Source: Entophlyctis helioformis (lineage: Eukaryota > Chytridiomycota > Chytridiomycetes > Chytridiales > Chytriomycetaceae). From it: a stretch of 64,000 nucleotides of DNA. The stretch spans positions 1 through 64,000 of the forward strand of contig JAHLKH010000035.1 in NCBI GenBank assembly GCA_025526915.1, read 5' to 3'. Positions 22,635 to 34,666 of this stretch are shown here, in pieces (the first letter of the stretch is position 1; each line of letters begins with the position of its first letter). A program made the position numbers and the translations under genes. The notes beneath the pieces are model-generated. The model did no database searches. It was not told where the DNA came from and saw only the letters and a list, made by a program, of their open reading frames with translations.

Positions 22635-23069
22635 ATGAAGCGAAAACGGGTTTTTGTAAAGGAAGTGCGCAACCTGCTGTACGGCTTTGGCGATGTGCCC
22701 AATCCGCTGCCCGAGACTGCAGAGGCCCTGGACGAGCTGCTCGAGTGGTACATTACGGATCTTGTGCGTTCGCTCGCTTGCCCTCGCCCGTTGGCCTCGC
22801 CTCTCATACCTCACCCCGCCTGGCCTTGCACAACGAAGCGCACTGACTGACTTGCACGGGCTGGACAGTGCGACATGGCCATGAGCAGGGCAACGGGCAA
22901 GCTCAAGACATCCGACTTTCTGGGTGCGCTCGCCAAGGACCCCAAGAAGCTGGCTCGTGCGCACGAGCTGCTCAAGCTGGAGAAGGAGCTCAAGAATGCC
23001 CGTGCAGCCTTTGATGTGCAGGAGATTGCCGGCGTGCCCCTCAAGGCGGCCAAGCGCGACAATGTCTAG
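22635..23069 (+). CDS. TAF13: TFIID subunit TAF13 (histone fold)
   Basis: Pairs with TAF11 in TFIID. Exon 1 encodes MKRKRVFVKEVRNLLYGFGD and ETAEALDELLEWYITDL. A GTGCGT...CAG intron of about 100 bases follows, and exon 2 carries the rest of the histone fold, RATGKLKTSDFLGALAKDPK and KLARAHELLKLEKELKNAR. Length (about 110 residues) and motif order fit fungal TAF13. Confidence 0.9.
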
Positions 23070-23353
23070 CTTGCCGTGGCGCTTGCTGCACGACGGTGGC
23101 ACTGGGATGCGGGTTGTATTGAGACAGATGGCTCGGTGGCAAGGGATGGCGAGTGGTGTGCAGTGGTGTGCGGTGGTGTGCAGTGCGGTGCGGTGCTGCG
23201 ACATAGGCAGCGGAGGCGATCATGAAGGGCGGACGCGCACACTATCCGCGAAGGCGAGCTGCATTCAGCCACGCAACGGGCAAGAGCGTCAGTCTGGCTG
23301 GCATCACATGCACAGACGCAATGAACAAAAAGGTTGCAACTCATGGAGCAGCC

Positions 23354-26300
23354 CTACACACCCTGGATCGCGTAGACCTCGGCCTCCAGCTCGGCAATCT
23401 CCTCGGCAGACGCCTTGGCATTTGGGCCGGCAGCACGCTCGTGATCAAGCACGGCAGCAACCTCGGCAATGCGGTGCTCCCAGCCGCTCTCCTTGAGCTC
23501 GTCCGCACCCATGCTCGCCGTCTCGCGGCGCAGGAGATCCAGCAGCGATCCCAGACTCTCGCGGCTCAGACGCGGGCCCTGGGCCTTGCCTTCGCTCAGG
23601 TCCTTGATCTTGCGCTCAAGCGACAGGTTGCGCTCCTTGAGCGTCTGGATGAACTCGTGCTGCTCGTCAATGAGCTTGCCCATCTCCAGATGGTCGCTCT
23701 CGTTAAACTCAATGACTTCGGTCAGTTCGTCGGTGCGCTTCCGCAGCATCTCTATCTGATGCGCCTGCTCCTGCATCACAATCTCGAGCTCCTGGTTGGT
23801 CTGCTGCAGCTTGGCCGCATCGTCTGCGCTGCCGGGCGGCGATGCCGATCCTGGCGAGCCAAGGTCGAGCTTGGTAAACTCGCCCGTGAAGATGACGCTG
23901 TACGTCTTTTCAAACTCGGTGATGAGGTGGCGCACGCCGACATCCTGCGTCGTGGTCTTGATGTCGCTGATGAGCGTGTCGAGTTGTGCAATGCGCTCGT
24001 CGCGGCGGTCAATCTCCTCAATGTGCTTCTGGATGAACGCGCGATCGCTGACCATGCGGCCCATCTGGCGGTTGCTGCTCGAGGGGCTGCCTGCTCCGCC
24101 GGTTGCACGATGGCCGCCACTTGGCGTCATGGTCGAAGGGATGCGAGAGTTGCGGCCAGTGCGCGCATCAAACATCATGCTTGCACGAGCGACAGGGTCT
24201 GCCGGCGGCAATAGACCCTCGGCGAGCATCACAGACGAGCGAGTGCCCTGTGTTGAACATCGCCTTGTTAGTCGTGCAGTCATCACGCGATGGGCACGAG
24301 AAATGCATGTACCTTGGCGCTTCCTCCGTTCATGCTCCAGTCCAGAATAGGCTTGGCCGAGATGGTCGACGAAGTCAGAATCAGACGAGTCAGGTGGTCG
24401 ATGCGCTCCTTGAGTGCCGTGCGCGACTGTCATTGGCCACGAGGGTCAGTCTTGATCCAGCAGCACATGCTGTAAAGGCAAGCAGGGCATCTAAACCCAC
24501 CAGACGGGCTTCAAGCAACTGCTCCTCATACAGCTGACGCTCAGCATCGCTCAGACCATTAGAGGACGACGACAACGACAAAGACTGCTGGCGCTCCTTT
24601 TCAAGCGCAAGGCTTGTTTCTTCGAGCTTGGCGCGCAGCTCCTCAATCTCGCGACGGTACTTTTGGATGAGCGCCTTGTCGTCGAGAATGAACGTGTACT
24701 CGGGTTTGGGTACAATGCGCTTGATGCGTGCAGCAAACTTGAGCGTGTTGAGCGACTCCTCGAGGTTTTTCGCAGTGGGGCTGTTTGGCAGGTTGGTGTT
24801 AGCATGGTGCACAGAGTGCAATCGGCAAGCCATTGGATGTGTCATGCGAACAACGTGCCTGACCGTTGCAATGACGGCAATGCGCGACTGGCCAGAGAGA
24901 GACGACTGAAGAATGCGCGTGAGCTTGGAGTCACGGTATGGGATATGGCCGCTGCACAGGACAGAGTCAGCCGGTCGTGGCAGCCTATCAGCAGCCGTCG
25001 ATGGATGTCAAACATACGGAGTGCCTTCGGTGATGCGCGAGATCACCGTGCCCAGATTGAGCAGCGACTTGTTGATGTAGCTTCCCTCCTTGCGACGCTC
25101 GGGGTCGTCTGTTGCCTTTTCAGAGCCTGCCAGATCGATGAGGTTCTACAGACAAGCGATGTTAGCGGCAGTGATCTGTGACAATGGCTGCTGGCCAATC
25201 GCCAACCAAACCCCTGACCCACCAGCTGCGACAGTGTGACGCTCGAGGCAGACGCCTTGGACATTGGCGCAGGCGATGCCTGGTCGCCCTGCTGGTCCTG
25301 ATCTTGGCTGCGCGGACGACTCTCGATGGTCAGCGAGAGGATGGCATGCGAGCGCGAAGAGTGCTCGTTAAAGTCGGTGGCGCCGACAGAGCGGTTGGAC
25401 TCGCCGCGCGCAACAATCTTCATGAGCTGCTTGGGCGTGGTGACAATCTCCTCCTTGAGAGATGACACAAAGACGCCTCGCTTGATGCCAGAAACAAGGC
25501 GTCAGTTCAAGAGCCCAATGCACGCTGGCGAGCTCACATACCTTGCGATCCTCGTGAATGCGCAGATCGGTTTGGCTGGGGTTGAGCAGGTCGCGAATGG
25601 TCTCGTTGTAGATCTCCATGTATGAGACGCGCAACAGGTACTCGCGTTCCTCGGCATTCTTGATGGGCGGCTGTTCATGGCCAGGCATTGGCAGATGTGT
25701 CAGCCAGACATACCTCGCACTGGCAAACGCATGTCAGCACTGCTTACGTTGCGAATGTACGAAAAGACTTCGTCAACAGCCTGCGGGATAACACCCGGCT
25801 GCTCTTCGAAACCCATCATGGAGTATGTCTTGCCCGACGCAGTCTGGCCGTATGCAAACACGGTGGCATTGATGCCGTCCATTGCAGATGCAACCGCCTG
25901 TCTGACCGCAGTGTGGTACAGGTGCTCGTTGTCGCTTCCATACATTGCCGAGTCTGCGACACGCCGATTAGCGAGCTGCCAGCGCAACGCAGGTGCACGA
26001 AAGCTGGAGCATGCGCTTACCAAAGAGGAACTCGTCGATGCGGCGACGGCCCGACTGGATGATGAACTCTTCAGACAGCGTGATCTTGCCCTCACGCTCG
26101 TCGACAACCCAGATGTTCTTGCGATCGTCCTCTTCATCGGCTGGCGGGCTGCAGTGCCATTTATCCACGCCAGGTCAGTTGATAGCCAAGTGGCGTTGAT
26201 AGCGTTCAAGGGGGGAGCAGCAGGCCAACGGCAAGCCAGCAGCAAGTTGGCAGTCGCTTGCAGTCGCTTGCAGGTGCCCCGCAGGAAACTGCCGGCCGTT

Positions 26301-26759
26301 GATGGCCTGCAGGATGGACGATCAAGGGCAGCCGCTGTCTGCGGCAAGGTGGCAGCGTAACGCCACAAGGCACACCATGGACAGGTGGCGATACACACAC
26401 GGGGGCAGATGGATTGGGTCGATGGATGGCAGTGACACTCACCGCACTCGCACCGCAACATGGCACATGTGGCCTCGCTTGGACGGGCGGCGGCTGGAGA
26501 CGGACGAGCCGGCCTCTGACGGCGTAGGCGTGGGCGACGGCGACGGCGATGGATGGCCAGGCACCGACACAGCAGATGAGATGCTGCCTCTGTGTGCACC
26601 AGCGCCGGCGGCGTATGGCGAGGCGGCCAGCGAGCCGGACGAAGACGCAGCCGAGGGCTGTGGCAGGCTGGAGCCTGGAGTGGGCGATTGTGGGCGGGAC
26701 AGCGTCGACGGCGTCCTCAGGCGCACGGCAGGCGACGCTGCAGGCTTCTTGGCCGACAT
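23354..26759 (-). CDS. Kinesin-7 (Kip2/Tea2/CENP-E type) N-terminal motor protein
   Basis: Plus-end-directed microtubule motor. It starts MSAKKPAASPAVRLRTPSTL at 26,759 with the Ser/Pro-rich N-terminal extension usual in fungal kinesin-7; another in-frame ATG is at 26,795. Motor motifs follow across many short introns: P-loop GQTASGKTYSMMG, switch I NEHSSRSHAILSL, switch II NLIDLAGSE, NKSLLNLGTVISRI, IPYRDSKLTRILQSSLSG, and the neck signature NLEESLNTLKFAARIKRIVP. The C-terminal ~550 residues are coiled coil (RYREEIEEL-like RRYREIEELRAKLEE onward) with a final EEIAELEAEVYAIQGV. A mobile element now lies 40 bp upstream of the start codon. Confidence 0.85.
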
Positions 26760-26798
26760 CGCTAAAGGTGTTGACTTGCGAGGTTTGTGAGGCAAACA

Positions 26799-26806
26799 GC
26801 AACCTT
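26799..26806. repeat. Left candidate target-site duplication, GCAACCTT
   Basis: Eight bases directly outside the left terminus. The right flank at 35,970-35,977 reads GCAACGTT in the same orientation, seven of eight identical. Confidence 0.65.
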
Positions 26807-26829
26807 GGCCCGATATTCATACAATTACC
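26807..26829 (+). repeat. Left terminal inverted repeat
   Basis: Begins GGCCCG and ends TCATACAATTACC. Against the inverted right end it matches 20 of 23 bases; the mismatches are confined to positions 7, 9 and 10. The matching terminus of the other copy ends at 738. Confidence 0.75.
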
Positions 26830-27075
26830 AAGAAGTATTGAATTAAGTTCGATCCGAGAGGCGTCGAATGCAAACCCATATATCACACGATGGAAGGTTC
26901 AAGTCAGCAACGAGCATGCGACGACAGGCAGGCGAGGCACATCCACATGCATGAGCGGCTTACCTTTCATTATTATTGAAATAATGATGTGATAAGTGAC
27001 CCGTTAGGTCGATCGGGAGGTGCCCCGATTCCAAAAGTTGCTGGTGGTGCTGGAAGTCAGAGCGCCAAAGGCTTG
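26807..27075 (-). ncRNA. Candidate guide-RNA (omega-RNA) region at the 3' end of the Fanzor element
   Basis: In TnpB and Fanzor systems the guide scaffold lies at the 3' end of the element and the guide is read from the flanking DNA. This noncoding region follows the Fanzor stop, ends at the terminus, and is conserved in the second copy (about 475-738). It contains an AT-rich inverted repeat (CATTATTATTG ... AATAATG near 26,968-26,988) able to form a hairpin. The role is inferred from position and conservation only. Confidence 0.4.
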
Positions 27076-30000
27076 TCACGTGGAGTGGCACGTGACTTGC
27101 TGGCACGCTGTGACTTGCTGACACGCTGACTGTGTTGGACGCAGCTTGTCGACACGTCTTGCACGATCCTGGACGACAGGCCGATCGGGTGGTGTTGGAG
27201 GCTGCTGGATGACGGGCGGATCGGGTGGTGCCAGAGGCTGCTGGTCGACAGGCGGAGCACGTATTGCACGCAGCTGGATGGAGATATGCATTGCCGCGAT
27301 GCTGTTGAGGTGCGTTTGCGTGGCTGGATTGCTGTCGGCTTTGGTGTGCGTCAAGTAGAGCGGCCGGTGTCCAAAGAGCAGATGCCACAGTGCAACCATC
27401 CCGATGTTGGTGGCTCCAAGCACGTCTCGGTGGTAGAGGGTCTTGCAGTCTGTGCACTCGTAGCGTCGCAGGTTGGTGCGGTTCTTGTCTGGGATCCGCT
27501 GCTTGCACTGCGGGCACATCTGGCTGGTCAGGTTCTCGTTGCAGCGGTAGATCTGTGTGTGTGTGTGTGTGTGTGTGTGTGCATGATCGTGTGTCAGTTG
27601 GTGCACAGATGGATGGATGGACAGCGTGGCATCAGACGCACATAGGCATATCCAGACGACCGCAGATGCCTGATGAGAAACTTCTCAAACACAGCGTGCC
27701 GGCCACCTTGGCCTGTAAAGTCGATGCCAAATGCCCACACAACGGGAATGTCCTTCTCTGGGTTGCTGACAGGGAGGCCTTGAGACGCACGAGATGCGCG
27801 CTTGCCAGTCGTTGATCCTGCCAGCTTCATGATGCCCTCAAGAGCGTTTCCGCGATCAGACGTGCGGTTGCTGCACATGGTGAACCGCTTGGCCTTGACC
27901 TTCTGTGGAATGCCACGTCATGCCATGCCATCCAGTACAATCAGCAGGCGATCAAGCAGCATGGCGGTCATGTCAATGGGCATTCAGAAACAGAGAAAAC
28001 GTACCCGTGCATTCAGGAATGGCGAGCAGTACGCACGGCAGCGCAGATCCCAAAAGGCTCTCTCGCCAGGCTTGACGTTTGGATCGGCATGCTTTGCTGT
28101 CTTGAATGCAATGGCCTCGTGGACGTCGGCTGCCTTGGCATATCGATTGTTGAGCCTGGCACAAGAGGCAGGCACTGTGAGTTGATTTGGTCAAGAGTGC
28201 GCGTGGCAGAGTCATTGCATGCATACCACCGCTGAAAGATGCGCTCAGCATGTGCCATGCCAGAGGAGAGCACGTAGTTGGCCTCAAGTGTATACGAAAA
28301 GTCTCTGAGATCAACCAAGATGCTGGACGCGCCATACAGGTACCGCTGGCCCCAATCAAAGCTGACAACACGAACAGACTGGTAGCCTTGGTCAGTGAAC
28401 AGATTGTTGGCGTTGATGATGTCATGCAGTCGCTGTGAGGCGTAAAAGTTGCGCTGGGCCTGTCGTGCCATGACATGAGTGAGGAATGTGCAGTGCATGT
28501 GCACCAATGCGCGAGGTTGGCATGCAAGTGGCTTACAGGATTGGGTGCTTTTGGCTTGGTGGCTGATGGGTCGGCTGGATCGGTGGCTGTGGATGGCATG
28601 TCAGTCGGTGTGGTCAACAAGTGCGCGTCTGGATTGGCACAGCAACTCACATTCGCAATCCATGTGATCATGCCCGTCATTGGCCTCATCATCATGAGCA
28701 TCACCAGCAACCCACGGCTGCTCGCCTGAAGACATCAGATTGGAGTATGCAGAGCAAGGCAGTGGTCAGAATCAATGTGTGCACCATCGCATTCAAGTAC
28801 GCCACATACTGCGAGGCGACTCTGGACGGTCTGTGCGAAAGTCCAGAGTCAGCTGAGAGACGCTGTATCCATCAGTCTTGATGCTGCCTAGTCTGACTGC
28901 CTTGGTTGGTCGCGCTGGGGGCAGGGCTTTGATCGCAGCCTGGATGTAATCCTCGCGCTCCTTGCCATCCAGACTCTGCTTGCTGGCCTCTCGCGTCGCC
29001 TTGGCTGTGGCCGCTTTCTTTGCCTTGGCGTTGGCCGCGTCCATTTGGACCTTAGCGTCTGCAGGCGTCTGGAAGCGTCGTGTATCCGAGGCGAGTCCAG
29101 GGAGGAGGATGTCGAGAACGCAATCCTCGCGGCTTGAGCTGAAAGCGGCTTGTATGTCGTTGTTGGATGACGCAAGAGTCAAGGCTTGCGAGCCAGGCTC
29201 TTTGAGAAGAGTGGTTTGTAAGTATCAAATCATGTAAACATGGCATAACCAAGTGCGACCTACTGCTGATCGCAGCCAAGAGACGCTTTTGCAAAGCCTG
29301 CAATGCCGCGTTGTTCTTGGTTGGCTTGCGATCCTTCAGGTTCCCTATCACCGACCAAAACAGAATGGTCTCGGTGATATGAACAAACGGGTCCCGATTC
29401 GCCGCCTCAGGGCATAACTTGATCACTGTTTCGCCGGCCAGCTTGCGCAGCCGGTAGAACTTGCCTATTTCCGACAGCGACTTGTTGAGCAAGATCGCCG
29501 CAAGCCTAACCAGCTGTTGGGGGATCCCAGCAATGGCCATTCCCTCCGTGTCTGAAGGTGTGCTGGATGCCGCGTCTGTGGTGGCCTCGTCCCTCTCGCC
29601 ACATGGCTTCTTGGTCGCGGTGCAATCGGTGGGCGACGAAGAGCTAGACAGGGCCCTCTTGCGACCTGTTGCAGGAGGTGCAGCATCCAGAGTGGCTTGT
29701 GGTGCAGCGTCAAGATCGGCCGGCGATGGGGCATCCTTGGCGGCCAGTGGCATGGCGTCCTCAGCGACCTGTGGTGTGGCATCCTCAGCGACCAGTGGCG
29801 TGGCATCCTCAATGGCTTTGGTCATGGCCGCGACTGATGCCACGACCTCCTCCTTTGATGCGCCGGGCATCAGCTGGTGGGCAGCAGCAAGCACGAGCAT
29901 CGACTGGTTCGAGATGACATGCACTGCCAGCATGGTGCAGATATCTCGGGCCAAGTAGCTGTAGATGTCACTGGTCGCTCTCGAGCACAGACCAACAGCC

Positions 30001-31800
30001 AGCTTGCATGGCAGGACTGCCTTGTCCAAATCTGTCTGGATCGCGCTTGTCTGGATCGCGTCCATCTTGTCAGCATCCATCATATCCATGCCCATCATGT
30101 CAGCATCAGCCATGTCTGCACGCACCTTGCCTGCATTGGCGTGCACCATGCGCCGCGTCCAGTTACGGTGAACAATCAGTTGCATGACGGTGACTAGCCA
30201 TGCGTTGGTTGTGTCCATAGTTGATCGCGGCTTTGCCATGCGACCATTGCCAACAATCATGACAATGTGGCGTAGGAGACATGCCACAGACGTCACACCG
30301 CCGGATCTGCTGCTGGTCAGTGCTGTGAGGAGTTGATTGGCAGTTGGAATGACTGCTGCTGCTTCTGCTTCTGCTTGCTGCTCGTGCTGCTCATGCTGCT
30401 CGTCATCCTCGTAATCCTCATGATCGTCATCGTCCTCGTGGTCATCATGATCGTCATCGTCCTCGTGGTCATCATGATCATCATCATCCTCGTGGTCGCG
30501 ATCGTCCTCATGGCTGTCAGGACCGTCAGGGTCATTGGGGCCATTGGGCTGCTTGGGCTTCTTGACGCGTCCGAGCGAGCAGAGCTCAAGCACTGTGCCC
30601 TTTGAGAGGATCACAGAATCCCCATAGAAAGGGATTTTGCCCTTGCGACCATGTGGACCAACGCCGTACATAAACCGGACCATGGTGTCCTTTTCCAGCA
30701 CACAGTATCCTGCCAAGAGCGCAGCCTCCGTCTTGCGGTCAAGTTTCTCGCGATCAAGAAAGCAGTAGTTGGTCTTAATCAACGATTTTAGCTCAGGTGG
30801 AGAGGGATCAGACCGCAATAAGATAGCTTCATTCTAGGGAAAGGACGCAAGTGCCACAATGCGAAGCCACAGATCCCAGTCACGTGATCTTGGCTGCGGA
30901 ATACAACGAGAAGCGTTGATATCTTTCCATCACGGGTCCACTTGAAAACGCGATAATCGAGTGGCAGCGGCTCATCTGACTCGAGCTTGAGCAGTACTTC
31001 GAGAACAGCGCCGAGCATCACAATCCCGACATGCCGAGCGCCGACGATGAACGTGTAAACCTTGGCAATGCAGGCTAGGACAACCATGGCGACGGTTTGC
31101 TCTGCTGAAAGTAGTTTGGCTGGAGGGCCCAACAACTTTGCGCTTGCTGGATTGTCTGAAACCATCTCCTGCACACCTGTCAGCACACACAAAGCCGAGC
31201 ATGCAGAGCAGCATCGCGATCAACTCCCATACCTTCAGATCCACGATCATATTGGGGCGTTGTTGCTGCGTGTTTGTCTGAGCCTTTGGTGCTTTGGGAT
31301 GCTGCTGTGCCTCCTGCTGGCGCTCGTCCTCCTCCTTCTCCTTGTCTTTCTCTGTGCCCTCCTCTGTTGGTGCTTTGAAATTGGCGGCTGCAGGAAGAGT
31401 CTGGCAGGCCCCTTGTTGGAAGTCGCCCATCCGGACAAGCTCATTGTGCCAGGCGCGTCGATCATGCAATGTGTATCTGCCAGCAGAATGCATGTCAGCA
31501 AGCACAATCAAGGCACGCGACATGCAATATGCCACTCACGTGCCCGTCTTGTCTCCAGTTTTGTCCTTTCGGGCATCCAGACCTCCCTCCTTCTTGTTCT
31601 CCTTGACGATCTCATCTGCCTTGGCCTTCTCTGCACGCTCTGCCCTCTCCTTCTCACGTGCAGCCAGCATGGCCGGCGTGCAATGGCGTGGCTCCTGCCG
31701 CGGTTGGATCCAGTATCAGGTGTCCATTCTGCGTGCACAAGATGCTCACAATCACAAGCCTGCTGTTCAACTCACAGTTGTCTTTGTGTCATCAAACACA
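27076..31800 (-). CDS. Fanzor, eukaryotic TnpB-like RNA-guided nuclease
   Basis: The C-terminal exons are clear. RuvC-I is VRVVSFDWGQRYLYG (Asp at about 28,355). The RuvC-II region is VVWAFGIDFTGQGG (about 27,700), without the usual Glu; CNENLTSQMC offers an alternative Glu at about 27,537, as reported for Fanzors. The four-Cys ribbon reads CPQC...YECTDC, and RuvC-III is YHRDVLGATNIG (Asp at about 27,424). Before RuvC comes KTDGYSVSQLTLDFR. Upstream exons (29,270-30,838 and 30,890-31,470) form a long N-terminal part with an Asp/His-rich acidic run and repeated AEDATP units. Donors GTATGT, GTAAGC and GTGCGT fit the joins, for example a phase-0 join at TATGCCTAT|GTGCGT to CACAG|ATCTAC. The start is unresolved, and exons seem to continue upstream into the nuclease described next. 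Confidence 0.75.
27553..27584. repeat. TG dinucleotide repeat in a Fanzor intron
   Basis: About 30 bases of alternating TG/CA sit at the 3' end of the intron before the zinc-ribbon exon. The first copy has a shorter CA run at the same place (9-24). Confidence 0.9.
30390..30510 (-). repeat. Acidic Asp/Glu/His microsatellite in the Fanzor coding region
   Basis: Imperfect GATGACGATCATGAC-type units encode EDDDDHDDHEDDDDHDDHE, followed by Gln/Glu/His repeats. It lies in a long exon and is probably a disordered linker. Confidence 0.8.
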
Positions 31801-32257
31801 CCAAGAGGGAATCTCTTAAGGCATGCTTGGTTGGTGCGATTGTTCTCAGATGACCTGGGCAGCTTTTCTGGCGGTGGAGGAGGGCCAGCCTGTCAAGCAA
31901 AAGGATGAGCAATCGTGCCAAATCACTGCAGGCACACACAGACAGTGGAAGATGAGACGCACTGCAGCTTGCTCAATGACTTTCTGCAGCAGAGTAATGG
32001 CCTTTAGACGCTGATTGACGAGTGTGATTGAATTGCCCCTGCCCTTGCCCTTGCCCATGCTGATGCGCCGATTCTTGAGGCCGTTCAGGGCGTCCAGCAG
32101 GTCTGTGGCCTCCGCATGGATAACTTCAAACGTGTCTGCCGGTGCCACTCTTGTACTGATCCGTCTGCGGTGCTTGATCGGCTGTGTGTCTTGCTGCGTT
32201 TGTGGATCTGCAATAATGCGTTCCACAATGATGGCATTGTGAGTGGATGATATCAAG

Positions 32258-34388
32258 TCATCGCAAAGCAAGCAGCACATACTGGGAGTGGATACATTGC
32301 AGAATGAGGCGCGTTTGGGATGCGCAATCTTGTGCAGCCGATCGCGCATTCTTGGAGCAACAGTCTGTGCAGGAGCAATGGATCGAGTCAGTCTTAAGAT
32401 CAACAACCACACATGGTGCAAGAGCTGCGGCATGCATCCAAGCCATGCAGCAACTTACAAAGGCGTGCAAAATGAGCTTATCTTGTTTGCTGAGACCTGC
32501 GTACTCATCCGGCTCAATAGATTGCTCCCTGACGGTCTGCAGAAGCTGGGTACTAGCCGTCCTGCAGATGGCAGAGAGGATATTACGGCATGTGACGGCA
32601 TTGTAGTTGTCGGCAAGGAGCTCAACCGCATGCCTGTTGATGGCACCCATCGCCACGCGGCATCCCTTGACTTCCCTGAATGCAGCGTCCAGTTGCCCAC
32701 TGATGACAATGGTGATGGCAAGCTGCTCAACAGCACTGCGCGTAAGATGAACAGCTGCAGGGATGGGCTCGCCATTCTTTGCCTTGGGATGATTCAAGCA
32801 GCATCCAGGCGACAAGCACCTGGAGAATGATCAGAGAATGGCATCAACACATACATGCAGTGTCAGTTTTTCCAGAAACGCCACAGATGGCATGCATGCA
32901 TACTTGGTCTCAGCTGAGGCAGCCGTGTCAACATCCATGCTGTTGGCATTGCCTGATTGATGCTCAGAACTGGCAAGGCATTCAAACGGGTCAATGCCAG
33001 TATGTCTGCAACCGCACTTAATCAAGAAGCTTGCCTGGTTGCAATCACGCCAGTTGGTGCACTGGGCTCAGTCTGGTTGACAAAGATGTCAAATGCATTC
33101 TGGAATGAGTGCACAAGGCTCCCATCACCGATCTCAGCCAACTCCTTGATGTACGCGTCCTTGACAGCGTGCATGAATATGCTGGCCTCAAATGGAGTTT
33201 GAAGGATGGCACAGAGCTCGGATTTCTCAATCCCCAGCTCGACAGCCTTGGCGTTGAACTGCGTGTTGGTGAATTCAGCGGCGGCCGCGATTCCTGGCAG
33301 GGAATGCAAGCAGAATCGTGCACAAAGACAAAGAATGGCATGAGTGATGACAGATACAACAAAACAGGCGTGGCAGCTCACCGTAGCCATGGCGGGCAAA
33401 GAAATCTGTATGAGAAAGTGAAGCAATCAGCTTGCACACACCGCAAAAATCCCACACACCAAAGGCGGATGCCATGGTGGCAATCCCACCATGGTTGTAG
33501 GATCGCATTGGTGCGATCCGCCCATGCTGCATGTGCGTCAAAATGACAGCACAGTGCCCAGCAGCATGGGCAACAAGGTCGGAGTCATTTCCAACAACAA
33601 TCATTGGCTTTGGACTGCCACTCAATGCATACTGTGAGCCATCAACTAGAACAGAAGAACGGCACGATGATCTCTTACCTTGACTTGCAAACATGGCGGG
33701 CGATGCAACAGTCTGCCTCGTAGTCACAATGGCAGACCGTGCATCCCTTCTTTTTGCCAACAAGCTCGTTGAGGGCTTCAACAATGTGCCGCTTATCCAT
33801 CTGTGTCAATGTGAAGAAGCGGCTGAGAGCGTGTTTCTCTTCCCTGATTGCCAGAAGCAGAAGATGGTTAGTAAGGCAGCCACACAAGGCAGAGCAGCGA
33901 CCTTACTTGGTCATCGACCCCGCCTGCTTGTATTCTTGACGCCGGTAGGTGTGCTGCTGGACTGTGGCGGCTGCTTCGAGCATCTTGAGTGTGCGGCTGT
34001 GGTGGACCAGCTTGACCTCCAAGTCACCAAGACGCCCGTCAACATGGAACCAGACGTTGTGGCCGTTGCCAAGCGACGCCATAAAGACCTCCAAGGCCGG
34101 CTGGATAATGGCCTTCCAGCCGGCCTTGGAGTCTGGCTGGCTGATGGCTGCTGTTGCAACCAAGGCTGAAAAGAATATGCTGAGAAAGTCGACATGTATA
34201 GTGCTGCTGATGAAGCTGCTGGCGGCTGTTGTTGTTGCGGCTGTTGCTGTTGCTGTTGTTGCGGCTTGCTGTTGCGGCAGTGTGCTATGGAGCACAACCT
34301 GCACGACCTGGCCCAGGGCCCAGGCAGCGGTGTGGACAAGGACGGCGCCGTGCATCTCGGCCACTTTCAGCAGGCCTACAAAAGTCAT
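32258..34388 (-). CDS. XPG/FEN1-like structure-specific nuclease, maybe fused to Fanzor
   Basis: The exon from 34,388 starts MTFVGLLKVAEMHGA. It then has VLVHTAAWALGQVV, where FEN1 has its first catalytic Asp (here His), and VWFHVDGRLGDLEVKLVHHS, the XPG-N VFDG-type motif with its Asp. The next exon has CTVCHCDYEADCCIARH, matching the XPG-I EAEA/EAD acidic pair. After a 33-base GTAAGA...TAG intron comes MIVVGNDSDLVAHAAG, matching the EDxD pair. A helical region follows (FTNTQFNAKAVELGIEKS-like), then Cys/His pairs KCGCRHTGIDPFEC and KCLSPGCCLNHPKAK; the latter is created exactly by an AA|GTATGC...CAG|GTGC join. Exons continue past 32,258 (TVAPRMRDRLHKIAHPKR) towards the Fanzor with no obvious stop. 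Confidence 0.65.
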
Positions 34389-34666
34389 GCTGGTGCTGCT
34401 GCTGCTGTGTGTTGTGTGTGTGGTACTGTGTGGTGCTGTGTGGTGCTGCGTACTGGTGCGTGCTGCTGCTGCGTCTGTATCTGTGTTTACGAGAAAAGAA
34501 TCGGAGCGTCTGGCGGAGTTGAACTTTCATTGCCGACACAGACAGAGAGCGAGTGGATAGAGAGCAAGCAGTCTGGCACTCGCCGCCCACTGTCCAACAG
34601 CCATAGAGGGAGCAGCGAGCACCAACAGCCAGGCGTTCAAGATGCGGTCGTGTGTTGCTGGCACAG

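Noticed and set aside
30317..30605. Hydrophobic plus-strand frame rich in Val/Ile/Leu (VLVVIMIVIVLVVIMI)
   Set aside because: It is the antisense reading of the Asp/Glu/His acidic repeat in the Fanzor coding region.
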